Below, piece after piece: positions 51,903 to 61,256 of a DNA stretch of 64,000 nucleotides. Every line of letters begins with the position of its first letter. Position 1 is the stretch's first letter. The notes under the pieces are model-generated. The model was not told where the DNA came from. It made no database searches and saw nothing but the letters and a program-made list of their open reading frames with translations. A program made the position numbers and the translations under genes. The stretch is from Halomonas sp. KG2 (GTDB lineage Bacteria > Pseudomonadota > Gammaproteobacteria > Pseudomonadales > Halomonadaceae). The stretch is taken from assembly GCA_030440445.1 (NCBI GenBank), contig CP098528.1, positions 620,001 through 684,000 on the forward strand, read 5' to 3'.

Positions 51903-53318
51903 ATGGCGCAGACCTATCACACAACTGTTGGAAGCCGCCGCTATCGCTTTAATGGCTTGGCGGAATTAATGGCCAAGGCTACGCCGCCACGCTCCGGTGA
52001 CCGCTTGGCAGGTGTTATTGCCGAATCAGCAGAAGAGCGGGTAGTGGCGCAAATGGTGCTGGCAGAGCTCCCGCTAACCACGTTTTTGAATGATGTGCTG
52101 GTTCCCTATGAGCAAGACGAAATTACCCGTTTAATCATCGATGAGCATGATGCTGCTGCGTTTGCGCCGCTGAAGCATTTAACCGTGGGTGACTTTCGTA
52201 ACTGGCTGTTGTCTGACTATGCCACCAGCGATGTGTTAGCCGCGGCTCGCCCTGGCATTACCCCTGAAATGGCCGCCGCTGTTAGCAAGTTGATGCGCAA
52301 TCAAGATTTGATGCTAGTCGCCAAGAAGTGCCATGTGACGACTGCATTTCGCAATACGATTGGTTTGCCGGGGCGGTTATCGACGCGTTTGCAGCCCAAC
52401 CATCCTACCGATGACGTGACCGGGATTGCCGCCAGTATTCTGGATGGCTTGCTGTATGGCAGTGGCGACGCGGTCATTGGGATCAATCCTGCTACTGATA
52501 ATGTCGCCCAAAGCATCAAGCTAATGCGCCTGATGGATGATGTCATTCAGAAATACGAAATACCCACCCAATCCTGCGTGCTCACGCATGTGACCAACAC
52601 GCTCGAAGCGATTGAGCAGGGCGCACCGGTAGATCTTGTTTTTCAATCCATTGGTGGTACCGAAGCCACCAACCGCAGCTTTGGCTTTGATTTGAGTACG
52701 CTGGCAGAAGCCGAGGCGGCCGCTCAGACGCTGAATCGCGGTACGGTTGGTCGCAACGTGATGTATTTCGAAACCGGGCAAGGCAGCTCGCTTTCCGCTG
52801 ATGCTCATCATGGTTTGGACCAGCAAACCTGTGAAGCCCGTGCCTATGCGGTGGCGCGCAAGTTTAACCCGCTGCTGGTGAATACGGTGGTGGGATTTAT
52901 CGGCCCTGAGTATTTGTACGATGGCAAAGAAATCACCCGAGCGGGGCTGGAAGACCACTTCTGCGGCAAGTTGCTAGGCGTGCCCATGGGCTGTGATGTT
53001 TGCTACACCAATCACGCTGAAGCCGATCAAAATGATATGGACAACCTGCTAACGCTGTTAGGCGTGGCGGGCTGTAGCTTTGTGATGGGCATCCCCGGCT
53101 CTGACGACATCATGCTCAACTATCAAACCACGTCCTTTCACGATGCCCTTTACGCACGGCGCGTGCTTGGGTTGAAGGCCGCCCCGGAGTTCGAGCAGTG
53201 GCTGGCGAAGATGCAAATCTTCCAAGATGTTTCTTCCTATCGGTTAAATGATCAACTCCCGGCCGCTTTCGCTAATAGCCTGCGCCACTTACCAAAGGAG
53301 GCTGCTCGCGATGTCTGA
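51903..53318 (+). CDS. eutB: Ethanolamine ammonia-lyase large subunit
   Basis: A 471-residue catalytic subunit of the adenosylcobalamin enzyme that splits ethanolamine to acetaldehyde and ammonia. The sequence contains the family blocks NDVLVPYEQDEITRLI and GLPGRLSTRLQPNHPTDD, and the active-site region with GQGSSLSADAHHG. The ATG at 51903 is preceded by AAGGAAGG and fits the family; a start 13 codons earlier is unlikely. It overlaps eutC by 8 bp. Genes for the reactivase (eutA), aldehyde dehydrogenase and shell proteins are not in the window, so this is a soluble, shell-free version. Confidence 0.96.
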   Translation: MAQTYHTTVGSRRYRFNGLAELMAKATPPRSGDRLAGVIAESAEERVVAQMVLAELPLTTFLNDVLVPYEQDEITRLIIDEHDAAAFAPLKHLTVGDFRNWLLSDYATSDVLAAARPGITPEMAAAVSKLMRNQDLMLVAKKCHVTTAFRNTIGLPGRLSTRLQPNHPTDDVTGIAASILDGLLYGSGDAVIGINPATDNVAQSIKLMRLMDDVIQKYEIPTQSCVLTHVTNTLEAIEQGAPVDLVFQSIGGTEATNRSFGFDLSTLAEAEAAAQTLNRGTVGRNVMYFETGQGSSLSADAHHGLDQQTCEARAYAVARKFNPLLVNTVVGFIGPEYLYDGKEITRAGLEDHFCGKLLGVPMGCDVCYTNHAEADQNDMDNLLTLLGVAGCSFVMGIPGSDDIMLNYQTTSFHDALYARRVLGLKAAPEFEQWLAKMQIFQDVSSYRLNDQLPAAFANSLRHLPKEAARDV

Positions 53319-54153
53319 TAATGAATCGAAAAAAGCCCCACCGATGGTGATCGCTAACCCATGGGAGCGGCTGAGGGCATTTACCGATGCTCGCATTGGG
53401 CTTGGACGAGCGGGCATTAGTCTGCCCACGCATCAGCTATTGGCGTTTCAACTGGCTCATGCCCAAGCCCAGGATGCCGTTCACTGCCCCCTTGAGTGTC
53501 ACGCGCTGGCCGATGAGCTAACGACAGCGCTGAGCCTGAACCAGACACCGATTCATGTGCATAGCCACGCAGTGGACCGGGCCATGTATCTGCAGCGTCC
53601 GGATTATGGCCGTCGTCTTGACGACGCTTCGCGAGAGCAACTGCAACAAGCGGCGCAACGTGGCCAGCGCTTCGATTTAGCGGTGGTGATTGTCGATGGA
53701 CTTTCCGCACTGGCGGTACAGCAGAACAGTGCGCCGTTTCTTACTGCGCTGTATCGCGCCTTTGAGAGTGATCAGCGAGAGTGGCAGCTCGCGCCATTAA
53801 CCATCGTAGAGCAGGGCCGCGTGGCGATTGGTGATGAGGTTGGCGCGCTGCTTAATGCCGATGCCGTGCTGGTGATGATTGGTGAGCGCCCAGGCTTAAG
53901 CTCCCCTGATAGCCTCGGGCTGTATATGACCTGGGAGCCTGAAGTGGGCTTAAAAGATGATCGCCGCAACTGCATTTCAAACGTGCGTCCAGCTGGGCTT
54001 AAACCGGAAGAAGCCGCGCGGCGGTTGTTGTTGCTATTAACCGAAGCTCGTCAGCGGAAACTGTCTGGCGTGCAACTGAAAGATCGTAGCGAGGACAACG
54101 TATTAGACGGTGCAACAGGGGGGACAACTCAAAACTTTCTGGTGGCCGATTAG
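53311..54153 (+). CDS. eutC: Ethanolamine ammonia-lyase small subunit
   Basis: A 280-residue subunit that completes the cobalamin-binding site of ethanolamine ammonia-lyase. DARIGLGRAGISLPTHQLLAFQLAHAQAQDAVH is the family block near the start, and VMIGERPGLSSPDSLGLYMTW and RRNCISNVRP are later marks. The ATG at 53311 overlaps the eutB stop by 8 bp, giving stoichiometric translation. A start 21 codons upstream would lie inside eutB and is rejected. Confidence 0.95.
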   Translation: MSDNESKKAPPMVIANPWERLRAFTDARIGLGRAGISLPTHQLLAFQLAHAQAQDAVHCPLECHALADELTTALSLNQTPIHVHSHAVDRAMYLQRPDYGRRLDDASREQLQQAAQRGQRFDLAVVIVDGLSALAVQQNSAPFLTALYRAFESDQREWQLAPLTIVEQGRVAIGDEVGALLNADAVLVMIGERPGLSSPDSLGLYMTWEPEVGLKDDRRNCISNVRPAGLKPEEAARRLLLLLTEARQRKLSGVQLKDRSEDNVLDGATGGTTQNFLVAD

Positions 54154-54228
54154 TGAGCGCTTGCGCGCTAAGCGCAACCCATTAACGACATCAATAAAGA
54201 CATATCAATAACAACACTTATAAAAACG

Positions 54229-54252
54229 CTCCTAACAACACTCCTAACAACA
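54229..54252. repeat. Two tandem copies of a 12-bp unit before the permease gene
   Basis: CTCCTAACAACA occurs twice in direct order in the eutC-permease gap. It has no reading frame of its own. It may only reflect slippage. Confidence 0.85.
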
Positions 54253-54317
54253 ATATGGAACCAACACCCCGACTCAGCACGCCGCTGACAACGATTGCGT
54301 TCCACACTGAAAAGGGC

Positions 54318-55757
54318 ATGACAATGACACAACCTTCTGTCGATCAAGCGTATTTGGCCAAGCGCCAGCTGCGCAAAGGTACCGCGGGCTGGCTATTACT
54401 AGCAGGGCTTGGGGTTTCTTATGTTATTTCCGGTGACTTTGCCGGCTGGAACTTCGGTATTGCTGAAGCGGGTTGGGGTGGTTTTGCCATTGCCGCCTGC
54501 TTAATGGCGCTGATGTACCTTGCTCTCGTATTAGCATTGGCGGAAATGTCCGCAGCGATTCCAGCCGCAGGTGGAGGTTATAGCTTTGCCCGCCAAGCGA
54601 TGGGGCCAGCCGGTGGCTATTTAACCGGGCTTGCGGTGTTGATTGAGTACGCGCTTGCGCCTGCTGCGATCGTGATTTTTATCGGCTCGGCGGTCGAAGC
54701 GCTGCTGGGCATTAATGGGCCGTTGGTTTACCTGCTGTTCTACGCAGTGTTTATCGGCATTCACTTAGCAGGCGTAGGTGAAGCGCTAAAAGTGATGATG
54801 GTGATTAGCGGGCTGGCGGTGTTTGCGATTTTGGCAACGGCAGTGGCGCTGATTGGCAATTTTGATTCAGCGAATCTGTTTGATATTGCGCCCACCGATG
54901 CAGCCGGTGCGAGCACCTTTATGCCCTATGGTTGGTACGGTATTTGGGCAGCGCTGCCGTTTGGGATGTGGCTATTTTTGGCGGTTGAAGGCGTGCCGCT
55001 AGCGGCAGAGGAAGCCAAAGACCCCGCGCGGGATATGCCTAAAGGGATTATTGCTGCGATGCTGTTCCTGCTATTTACCGCCTTATTGGTCGTGGTGTTA
55101 CTGGCAGGCGCGGCAGGGGCTGAAATGATTGGTCAAAGTGGGGTGCCGCTGGTCGATGCGCTTAACGTTGCGGGCAACCCAACACTTGCCACGCTGGTTA
55201 ATGTGTTGGGTCTTGCGGGGCTAGTGGCGTCATTTTTCTCGATTATCTATGGCTACAGCCGTTTGGTGTTTGCACTTTCTCGGGCGGGCTACTTACCAAA
55301 ACCGCTGTCACTGACCAGCGAACGTAAAGTGCCTTATCTGGCGCTGATTGTGCCTGGTGTATTTGGCTTTTTGGTCTCACTTAGCGGCGAGGGTGATCTG
55401 ATTCTAGGGATGGCCGTTGTCGGCGCGACGCTCTCTTATGCATTGATGGCGCTCAGCCACATTCTATTACGAGTGAAACAGCCTGACTTGCCGCGCCCTT
55501 ATAAAACACCCGGTGGCGTGGTGACCTCTGGCGTTGCATTAGTTCTTTCCCTCGTCGCGCTGACCGGTGTCTATGCTTTCGACCCCCGCGCGTTTAATTA
55601 CACCATTGTTCTATTCATTGCTGGTGCAGCGTACTACTTCCTTTACAGCAAGAATAAGCTGGTGGCGAAAACCGCTGAAGAGGAGTTTGCGCTGGTGACT
55701 GCTGCCCCAGAAGAGCTAGACATTGACGAGTCGGCGCCAGCTGCTGCCAAGCTGTAA
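54318..55757 (+). CDS. eat: Ethanolamine permease (APC superfamily)
   Basis: A 479-residue transporter with 12 predicted helices and the APC pattern: GVSYVISGDFAGWNFGIAEAGWGGF (helix 1, with the ethanolamine permease style VISGDFAGWN), then LALAEMSAAIPAAGGGYSFARQAMGP. It matches the ethanolamine permease class (TIGR00908) more than general amino acid permeases. The ATG at 54318 follows AAAAGGG; a start 21 codons earlier lacks a good site. It is downstream of eutBC, so uptake and cleavage are co-expressed. Confidence 0.88.
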   Translation: MTMTQPSVDQAYLAKRQLRKGTAGWLLLAGLGVSYVISGDFAGWNFGIAEAGWGGFAIAACLMALMYLALVLALAEMSAAIPAAGGGYSFARQAMGPAGGYLTGLAVLIEYALAPAAIVIFIGSAVEALLGINGPLVYLLFYAVFIGIHLAGVGEALKVMMVISGLAVFAILATAVALIGNFDSANLFDIAPTDAAGASTFMPYGWYGIWAALPFGMWLFLAVEGVPLAAEEAKDPARDMPKGIIAAMLFLLFTALLVVVLLAGAAGAEMIGQSGVPLVDALNVAGNPTLATLVNVLGLAGLVASFFSIIYGYSRLVFALSRAGYLPKPLSLTSERKVPYLALIVPGVFGFLVSLSGEGDLILGMAVVGATLSYALMALSHILLRVKQPDLPRPYKTPGGVVTSGVALVLSLVALTGVYAFDPRAFNYTIVLFIAGAAYYFLYSKNKLVAKTAEEEFALVTAAPEELDIDESAPAAAKL

Positions 55758-55795
55758 TGTTTGATCCTAATCGCCTAGGCTGACTAGGTAGTTTA

Positions 55796-55827
55796 AGCCT
55801 CTGTGCCCAATGGCCCAGAGGCTTTTT
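55796..55827 (+). terminator. Terminator after the ethanolamine operon
   Basis: Stem AGCCTCTG (55796-55803) and CAGAGGCT (55816-55823), followed by TTTTT. Confidence 0.85.
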
Positions 55828-55943
55828 ATGATGAGTGCTAAAACATCCAGCTGCTTTCTTAAACATGCGGATTACCCACCAAGGTCTTCTCGCATGTAGT
55901 GCTCCGTTACGCGAAGCTGGGGGAAATAGTCAGGAGCACCGCC

Positions 55944-57710
55944 ATGAAGCACTCTCCCGCGTATCGTTTAGCGGCCACTATTCTGCATGGATTTGATGGC
56001 TACCGAGCACGCTTCAAGCAGATCACCTTTGACGCCAGTCGGCGTTTTCGTGATGCGGCGTGGCGTGATGCCCAGCAAGCCTCAGCGGCGCGGATTAACC
56101 TTTATGAAGAGAAAGTGGGCGATACGCTGACACGTTTGCAGCGTACGTTTGATCATGAGGCGCTTACGTACTGTGAGACCTGGCGGGAGGCGCGTGAGCA
56201 CTATGCGCAGCTGATTAGTCAGCGGTTGGATTACGAGTTGGCAGAGACGTTTTTTAACTCGCTATTCTGCTCGATCTTCCACCACCGGCATATTCGCAAT
56301 GACTGGATGTTTGTATACAGCTCCCGAGAAGATGCTGCGCATCATTCTGGAATTGAGCTTTGTCGACAGCATTCAGTCAACGGTAATTGGTCTCAGGCGC
56401 TTGCTTGGGCGCTTGAAGAGGCACCGTTTGAAAATGCCTTTGCTGATCTGGAGCGCGATATTGAACTAGCTGCAGGCCTATTAGAAACCCTGCTTCCCGC
56501 CACTATTTTGCAGTCAGAAGACGCGCAATTAGAGCTATTGAAAAGCGTCTTTTACCGCAATAAAGGGGCCTACTTAGTCGGCCGCATTTTGGGTGGCGGT
56601 GAGCAGGTGCCACTGGTATTACCTATTCTACATGGTGAAGGGTTTGGAGAGCAGCAGGGCGGCGATCCCTGCCTGCACCTGGATACCGTGCTAACCGAGA
56701 CCGATGAAGTCTCGATTATTTTCTCGTTTACTCGTGCCTACTTCCAAGTCGATGTGCCGGTGCCTGGGGAGTTTGTCCACTACTTAAAACAGCTCATGCC
56801 CCATAAGCCTGAAGGCGAACTGTATGCCGCGATTGGCTTTTTTAAGCATGGCAAAACCGAATTTTTCCGTGCGTTAAACTTGCAAGTGGCCAAGCGTGAG
56901 GACCAGTTTGTCATTGCACCTGGCGTGCGTGGCATGGTGATGGCGGTGTTTGTGCTACCTAGCTTTCGCACCGTGTTTAAGATCATTAAAGATAAATTCG
57001 ATCCGGCCAAAGAGGTCACACACGCGATAGTGCGCGAGAAATACCGCCTGGTGAAACGCCATGACCGTGTTGGGCGTATGGCTGATACCCAGGAGTTCTC
57101 GAATTTTATCGTGCGTCAGGATCACTTTGCGCCAGAGTGTCTAGAGCACTTGCTAGAAGTAGCACCGTCTACTGTGTCATTGAAAGATGACAAGGTAATA
57201 ATCAAGCACTGCTATACCGAGCGCATGATGACACCGCTGAATATCTATCTGGAGCAGTGCAGCGCGGACGAGCGCGTAATGGTGCTCAAAGACTATGGTA
57301 ACGCCATTAAACAGATGGCTGCAGCGAACATCTTCCCGGGCGATATGCTGTTAAAAAACTTTGGTGTTACCCGCCATGGCCGAGTGATTTTTTACGATTA
57401 TGACGAGGTGTGCTATCTCACGGAGTGTCGCTTTCGGCACATGCCTAAATCGTATGGCAATGACTTTCAGGGAGGTGGTGGAGAGAGTTTTTACGTTGGC
57501 CCCAATGATATCTTCCCCGAGGAGTTCGGCCCGTTTATGTTTGCCAACCCGCAGCTGCGCGCGATTTTTATGCAACAGCATCCGGAGTTATTTGATCCCG
57601 ATTACTGGTTGGAGCTACAGCAGGCCATTGTCGATGGTCGAGTGATTGATGTTTACCCATATCGTAATAAGCAGCGCTTCGCGGGGACTATAGGGCAACT
57701 GGTATATTAG
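55944..57710 (+). CDS. aceK: Isocitrate dehydrogenase kinase/phosphatase
   Basis: A 588-residue bifunctional enzyme that phosphorylates isocitrate dehydrogenase and removes the phosphate, steering carbon between the TCA cycle and the glyoxylate bypass. Family blocks are IFHHRHIRNDWMFVYSSRE, GQGDP-like QQGGDPCLHLD, VFVLPSFRTVFKIIKDKFDPAKEVT and the ATP site region MLLKNFGVTRHGRVIFYDYDEVCYLTECRFR. The ATG at 55944 with CAGGAG before it is preferred over a start 15 codons upstream. It is not linked to aceBA here. A sirtuin gene follows after 33 bp. Confidence 0.96.
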   Translation: MKHSPAYRLAATILHGFDGYRARFKQITFDASRRFRDAAWRDAQQASAARINLYEEKVGDTLTRLQRTFDHEALTYCETWREAREHYAQLISQRLDYELAETFFNSLFCSIFHHRHIRNDWMFVYSSREDAAHHSGIELCRQHSVNGNWSQALAWALEEAPFENAFADLERDIELAAGLLETLLPATILQSEDAQLELLKSVFYRNKGAYLVGRILGGGEQVPLVLPILHGEGFGEQQGGDPCLHLDTVLTETDEVSIIFSFTRAYFQVDVPVPGEFVHYLKQLMPHKPEGELYAAIGFFKHGKTEFFRALNLQVAKREDQFVIAPGVRGMVMAVFVLPSFRTVFKIIKDKFDPAKEVTHAIVREKYRLVKRHDRVGRMADTQEFSNFIVRQDHFAPECLEHLLEVAPSTVSLKDDKVIIKHCYTERMMTPLNIYLEQCSADERVMVLKDYGNAIKQMAAANIFPGDMLLKNFGVTRHGRVIFYDYDEVCYLTECRFRHMPKSYGNDFQGGGGESFYVGPNDIFPEEFGPFMFANPQLRAIFMQQHPELFDPDYWLELQQAIVDGRVIDVYPYRNKQRFAGTIGQLVY

Positions 57711-57743
57711 GAAACAGTAAGCAGTGATTTAGTCGAGGAAAAC

Positions 57744-58457
57744 ATGACAGCACCACCGCACCTAGTGGTTTTTACCGGTTCAGGGATTAGCGCCGAGAGT
57801 GGTATTAAAACGTTCCGTACCAGCGATGGCTTGTGGGAAGACCACCCTGTTGAAGAGGTTGCTACGCCTGCGGGCTGGCAGCGAGATCCTCAGCGGGTGC
57901 TGGAGTTTTATAACCTGCGCCGGGAGCAAATTCGTAAGGCCAAGCCCAACGCTGCCCATAAAGCCTTGGCGGCGCTTGAAAAAGATGGCTTTAGAGTCAG
58001 CGTGGTTACGCAGAATATTGATGATCTGCATGAGCGTGCGGGGTCGCGTGATGTGTTGCATCTGCATGGTGAGATTTTGAAGGCGCGCTCTTCAGTGGAT
58101 GTGCGGTTACGCTATCCACTGCCGAAAGGCGGTATTGCGCTGGGCGATATTTGTGACAAAGGCAGCCAACTGCGCCCGGACGTGGTGTGGTTCGGTGAAT
58201 CGGTGCCGCTGTTTGAAGACGCTTGCGAACTTGTTAGCCAGGCGGATTTTTTGCTGGTGGTGGGCACGTCTTTGGCGGTTATGCCCGCAGCATCGCTGCT
58301 ATCGTATATTGACTTGGATACCCCGTGTGCGCTGGTCGACCCCGACGCGGATGCCTTAACACCGCCGGGCGTTCTAGCGATTAACACCACTGCAGGTGAA
58401 GGCGTTCCTGCCTTGGTCAACCAGTGGCGCAAACAGGGCAATTTGATGCTGCCTTGA
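57744..58457 (+). CDS. cobB: NAD-dependent protein deacylase (Sir2 family)
   Basis: A 237-residue sirtuin. NAD-binding signatures are GSGISAESGI (residues 11-20) and TQNIDDLHERAG, with the catalytic His in LHLHGEI. The Tyr-Arg pair in FYNLRRE is the mark of the class with desuccinylase activity. The zinc-ribbon cysteines are absent: the segment after LHGEILKARSS has only one Cys before LRPDVVWFGE. This is a known zinc-less class, not a truncation. It follows aceK, and sirtuins deacylate metabolic enzymes such as acetyl-CoA synthetase, so the pair may tune acetate use. Confidence 0.88.
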   Translation: MTAPPHLVVFTGSGISAESGIKTFRTSDGLWEDHPVEEVATPAGWQRDPQRVLEFYNLRREQIRKAKPNAAHKALAALEKDGFRVSVVTQNIDDLHERAGSRDVLHLHGEILKARSSVDVRLRYPLPKGGIALGDICDKGSQLRPDVVWFGESVPLFEDACELVSQADFLLVVGTSLAVMPAASLLSYIDLDTPCALVDPDADALTPPGVLAINTTAGEGVPALVNQWRKQGNLMLP

Positions 58458-58486
58458 ATGTTCTCTAATAACTATTGCTTTAAGAG

Positions 58487-59758
58487 CTATCGCTTCAAAA
58501 ACCATGCCTTCATTACGTCGGTAATCTGAGTGATGTCGGCGTCGGTAGCGATATAAGCGGGCATGGTGTAAAGCCAGCGGCCGATTGGGCGCAGCCACAC
58601 CCCACGCTCGCGGGCGAACTGCCCGACACCTTTCAGCGTCTCGGCGGAGTGCGCTTCAATCACTGCGGTGGCACCCAGCACTCGCACATCGGCCACGGCT
58701 GGGTGGGCGTTCAGCGCGGAGTCGTCAATTAACGCTCGGCTAAGCTGTTGGCTGAGTGCCGCAATCTTGTCTAGGTAGTGCTCCTCTTCAAACACGCGCA
58801 GGCTTTCCAGCGCGACGCGGCAGGCCAGCGGGTTGCCCATAAATGTCGGGCCGTGCATAAAGGCATGGTGGGCGCTGTCGCCAACAAACGCATCGTGAAC
58901 GCGGTCGTTGGCTAGGGTTGCTGCATGGCCTAGATAGCCGCCGGTTAGTCCTTTAGAGAGCACCATAATATCCGGTGTCACGTCAGCGTGATTGGCGGCA
59001 AACAGCTTGCCAGTGCGGCCAAAACCGGTAGCCACTTCATCAAAAATCAGCAACACGCCAAACTCATCGCATAACTCTCGTGCACCGCGCAGGTAGTCAG
59101 GCGAGGTCATATTCAGCCCGCCTGCCGCCTGTAACAACGGCTCCATCAGCAGGGCAGCAATCTCATGGTGATGGCTCGCCAATACGTCGCGCAGCGCCGC
59201 TAAGTCATCGGCTACCTGTTCCGGTGTGGCGTTAAACGGTGCGGTGGGCGCGGGGGCGAAGTAGTGTTGGGGCAGCAGGCTGGCGAACAGGCTATGCATG
59301 CCTTCTTCAGGGTCGCATACCGCCATACAGCCGGTGGTGTCGCCATGGTAGGCCTTCATTAACGAAAGCATCTTGCACTTTTCGGGGTGGCCGATGAGCA
59401 CCTGATACTGCAGGGCCATTTTCATCGCCACTTCCATCCCGACTGAACCACTGTCGGAGTAGAACACGTGATTAAGTCCGTCAGGGGTGATGCGCACTAG
59501 CTCCCGAGCAAGCTGGTCGGCGGGATCATGGGTGAGGCCACCGAGCATGACATGGCATAGCTCGCCTGCCTGTTCACGAATGGCCGCGACTAAACGCGGG
59601 TGTCCATAGCCATGAATCATGCACCACCAAGAGCAGGTAGCGTCGAGCAGTTGCTCGCCGCTTTCCAGGGTGAAATGGCTACCGCTGCCGCCGACCACTT
59701 TGGGTGCTGGCGCTTGGGTTTTGAGATGGGCGTAAGGGTGCCAAACGGGAGAACTCAT
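58487..59758 (-). CDS. bioA: Adenosylmethionine-8-amino-7-oxononanoate aminotransferase
   Basis: A 423-residue PLP enzyme that makes 7,8-diaminopelargonic acid using S-adenosylmethionine as amino donor. WHPYAHLK-type start, the segment TCSWWCMIHGYGHPRL, LLIFDEVATGFGRTG and the PLP lysine in VLSKGLTGGYLGHA are characteristic. It is the last gene of the biotin operon, overlapping bioD by 4 bp, and ends 29 bp from the convergent cobB without a visible terminator. Confidence 0.95.
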   Translation of the reverse strand: MSSPVWHPYAHLKTQAPAPKVVGGSGSHFTLESGEQLLDATCSWWCMIHGYGHPRLVAAIREQAGELCHVMLGGLTHDPADQLARELVRITPDGLNHVFYSDSGSVGMEVAMKMALQYQVLIGHPEKCKMLSLMKAYHGDTTGCMAVCDPEEGMHSLFASLLPQHYFAPAPTAPFNATPEQVADDLAALRDVLASHHHEIAALLMEPLLQAAGGLNMTSPDYLRGARELCDEFGVLLIFDEVATGFGRTGKLFAANHADVTPDIMVLSKGLTGGYLGHAATLANDRVHDAFVGDSAHHAFMHGPTFMGNPLACRVALESLRVFEEEHYLDKIAALSQQLSRALIDDSALNAHPAVADVRVLGATAVIEAHSAETLKGVGQFARERGVWLRPIGRWLYTMPAYIATDADITQITDVMKAWFLKR

Positions 59759-60480
59759 AGAGCGGCTTCCTGATTCAAAACTGAGGTGTTGAGCAGTGCA
59801 GATAGTGAAAGCGCGTGGCGCGCATGGACGGCATCAGCGGTGGCTAAATGAGGAATAACGCCCAGACATGGCGCGTTAAGGGTGTTTTTAAGCAGAGCGA
59901 TATTGGCCTCAAAGCGCACTGTGTCAGAGGCGAACTCAGGGTCCACTACACTGCCGACCCAACCCGCAAGGGTTAGGCCATCGGCAGCGATCACCTCCGC
60001 GCTAAGCCGCGCATGATTAAGACAGCCAAGTTTTAGTCCCACGACCAGAATGACTGGCAGCTGCATCATCCGCGGTATATCGGAAAAGTCGTTGTGCTCA
60101 TTGAGTGGCACACGCCAGCCGCCAGCGCCTTCAATGAGTGTTAAATCGCGCGGCATGTCGTTTAGGGTGGCGGTAAGTGAGGCCACTACGCTGTTGACGT
60201 TAAGAGCGCGCCCCGCCTCGCTGGCGGCCAGATGTGGCGCAATAGCGGGCGCAAACGCCCACGGGTTAACGGTGGTGTAATCGACGGGGGGAGCGCTCTG
60301 TTCTTGTAGCGCCAACGCGTCACTATTGCGCAGCCCATCCGCCGTGATATGGCTGCCAGAGGCAATCGGCTTAAGCCCCAGCGTGCTGAGCTGCTGCTGT
60401 TTGGCAGCGCACAGCAGTGCGCTGGTAGCCAAAGTCTTACCTGCATCGGTATCGGTGCCGGTTACGAAATAGACGGTCAT
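59755..60480 (-). CDS. bioD: Dethiobiotin synthetase
   Basis: A 241-residue ATP-dependent carboxylase that closes the ureido ring of dethiobiotin. The P-loop is GTDTDAGKTL near the start, and LIEGAGGWRVPL is the diagnostic switch segment. It overlaps bioC and bioA by 4 bp each. Confidence 0.94.
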   Translation of the reverse strand: MTVYFVTGTDTDAGKTLATSALLCAAKQQQLSTLGLKPIASGSHITADGLRNSDALALQEQSAPPVDYTTVNPWAFAPAIAPHLAASEAGRALNVNSVVASLTATLNDMPRDLTLIEGAGGWRVPLNEHNDFSDIPRMMQLPVILVVGLKLGCLNHARLSAEVIAADGLTLAGWVGSVVDPEFASDTVRFEANIALLKNTLNAPCLGVIPHLATADAVHARHALSLSALLNTSVLNQEAAL

Positions 60481-61256
60481 GGTGATTTTTCCAGGTGCAG
60501 GGTGATGCAGTGGTAGCTAACGGGGAGCCCTTGGGGTTCACGTAGCGTTTCAAAACGCTGGCGGGCGGTGACCAGGTCTCGGCGGGTAAGACGTGCCTTG
60601 GGCCGCGCCACCTGGGCGCCTACCCCCTTGATTGAAGCCATGACGGCAGTGAGGTCGGGGTAGTAAAACCGCCGCCATTCGGTAATGCGATCAACCAGCG
60701 TTAAGCCGCTTAGGGCAACGGCGCGTTCAAGTGCTTGGGCATTCGGCGTCTGCAGTAATGCCTCCGGGCGCTGCCAAGCAGAAGCGACTTCTGCCAGCGT
60801 GCCGGGTAAGAGCGTCGTGAGGCGCACTTGGCCGCCAGGGGACAGCACTCGTTGAAGCTCGCGCATAACCGCATCGATATCGCGGCACCACTGGATGGCA
60901 AGGTTGGAAAATATCAGATCAAAGGTGCCTCGCTCAAAAGGCAGTGCAGCAGCATCGCCTTGCTGCCAACGAATATGATGGCCATAGCGCGCTTGGGCGT
61001 GAGCGAGCATGCCAGGGGCAATATCCAGCCCAGTGACATTGGCATGGGGAAATTGAGTGGCTAGTCGTTGTGTCCAAACGCCAGTACCACAGCCAAGGTC
61101 GAGTATGTTGTCGGCACTAGGCGGAAGCGATGACCAGAGCGTTTCCCCTATCTGGCGCTGAGCGCTGGCCAGCGCATCGTAGCGGGGGGCCGCGCGAGAA
61201 AAAGCGTGGGCGACTTTTGCCTGCCAGTTTGGCGCTGGCGTTGCCGTTAAGTACAT
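60477..61256 (-). CDS. bioC: Malonyl-ACP O-methyltransferase
   Basis: A 259-residue methyltransferase that masks the malonyl-ACP carboxyl group so that fatty acid synthesis can build the pimeloyl chain. Motif I is ILDLGCGTGVWTQRL, with ANVTGLDIAPGML and DLIFSNLAIQWC as further marks. It lies between bioH and bioD, overlapping both (10 and 4 bp). Confidence 0.93.
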   Translation of the reverse strand: MYLTATPAPNWQAKVAHAFSRAAPRYDALASAQRQIGETLWSSLPPSADNILDLGCGTGVWTQRLATQFPHANVTGLDIAPGMLAHAQARYGHHIRWQQGDAAALPFERGTFDLIFSNLAIQWCRDIDAVMRELQRVLSPGGQVRLTTLLPGTLAEVASAWQRPEALLQTPNAQALERAVALSGLTLVDRITEWRRFYYPDLTAVMASIKGVGAQVARPKARLTRRDLVTARQRFETLREPQGLPVSYHCITLHLEKSP

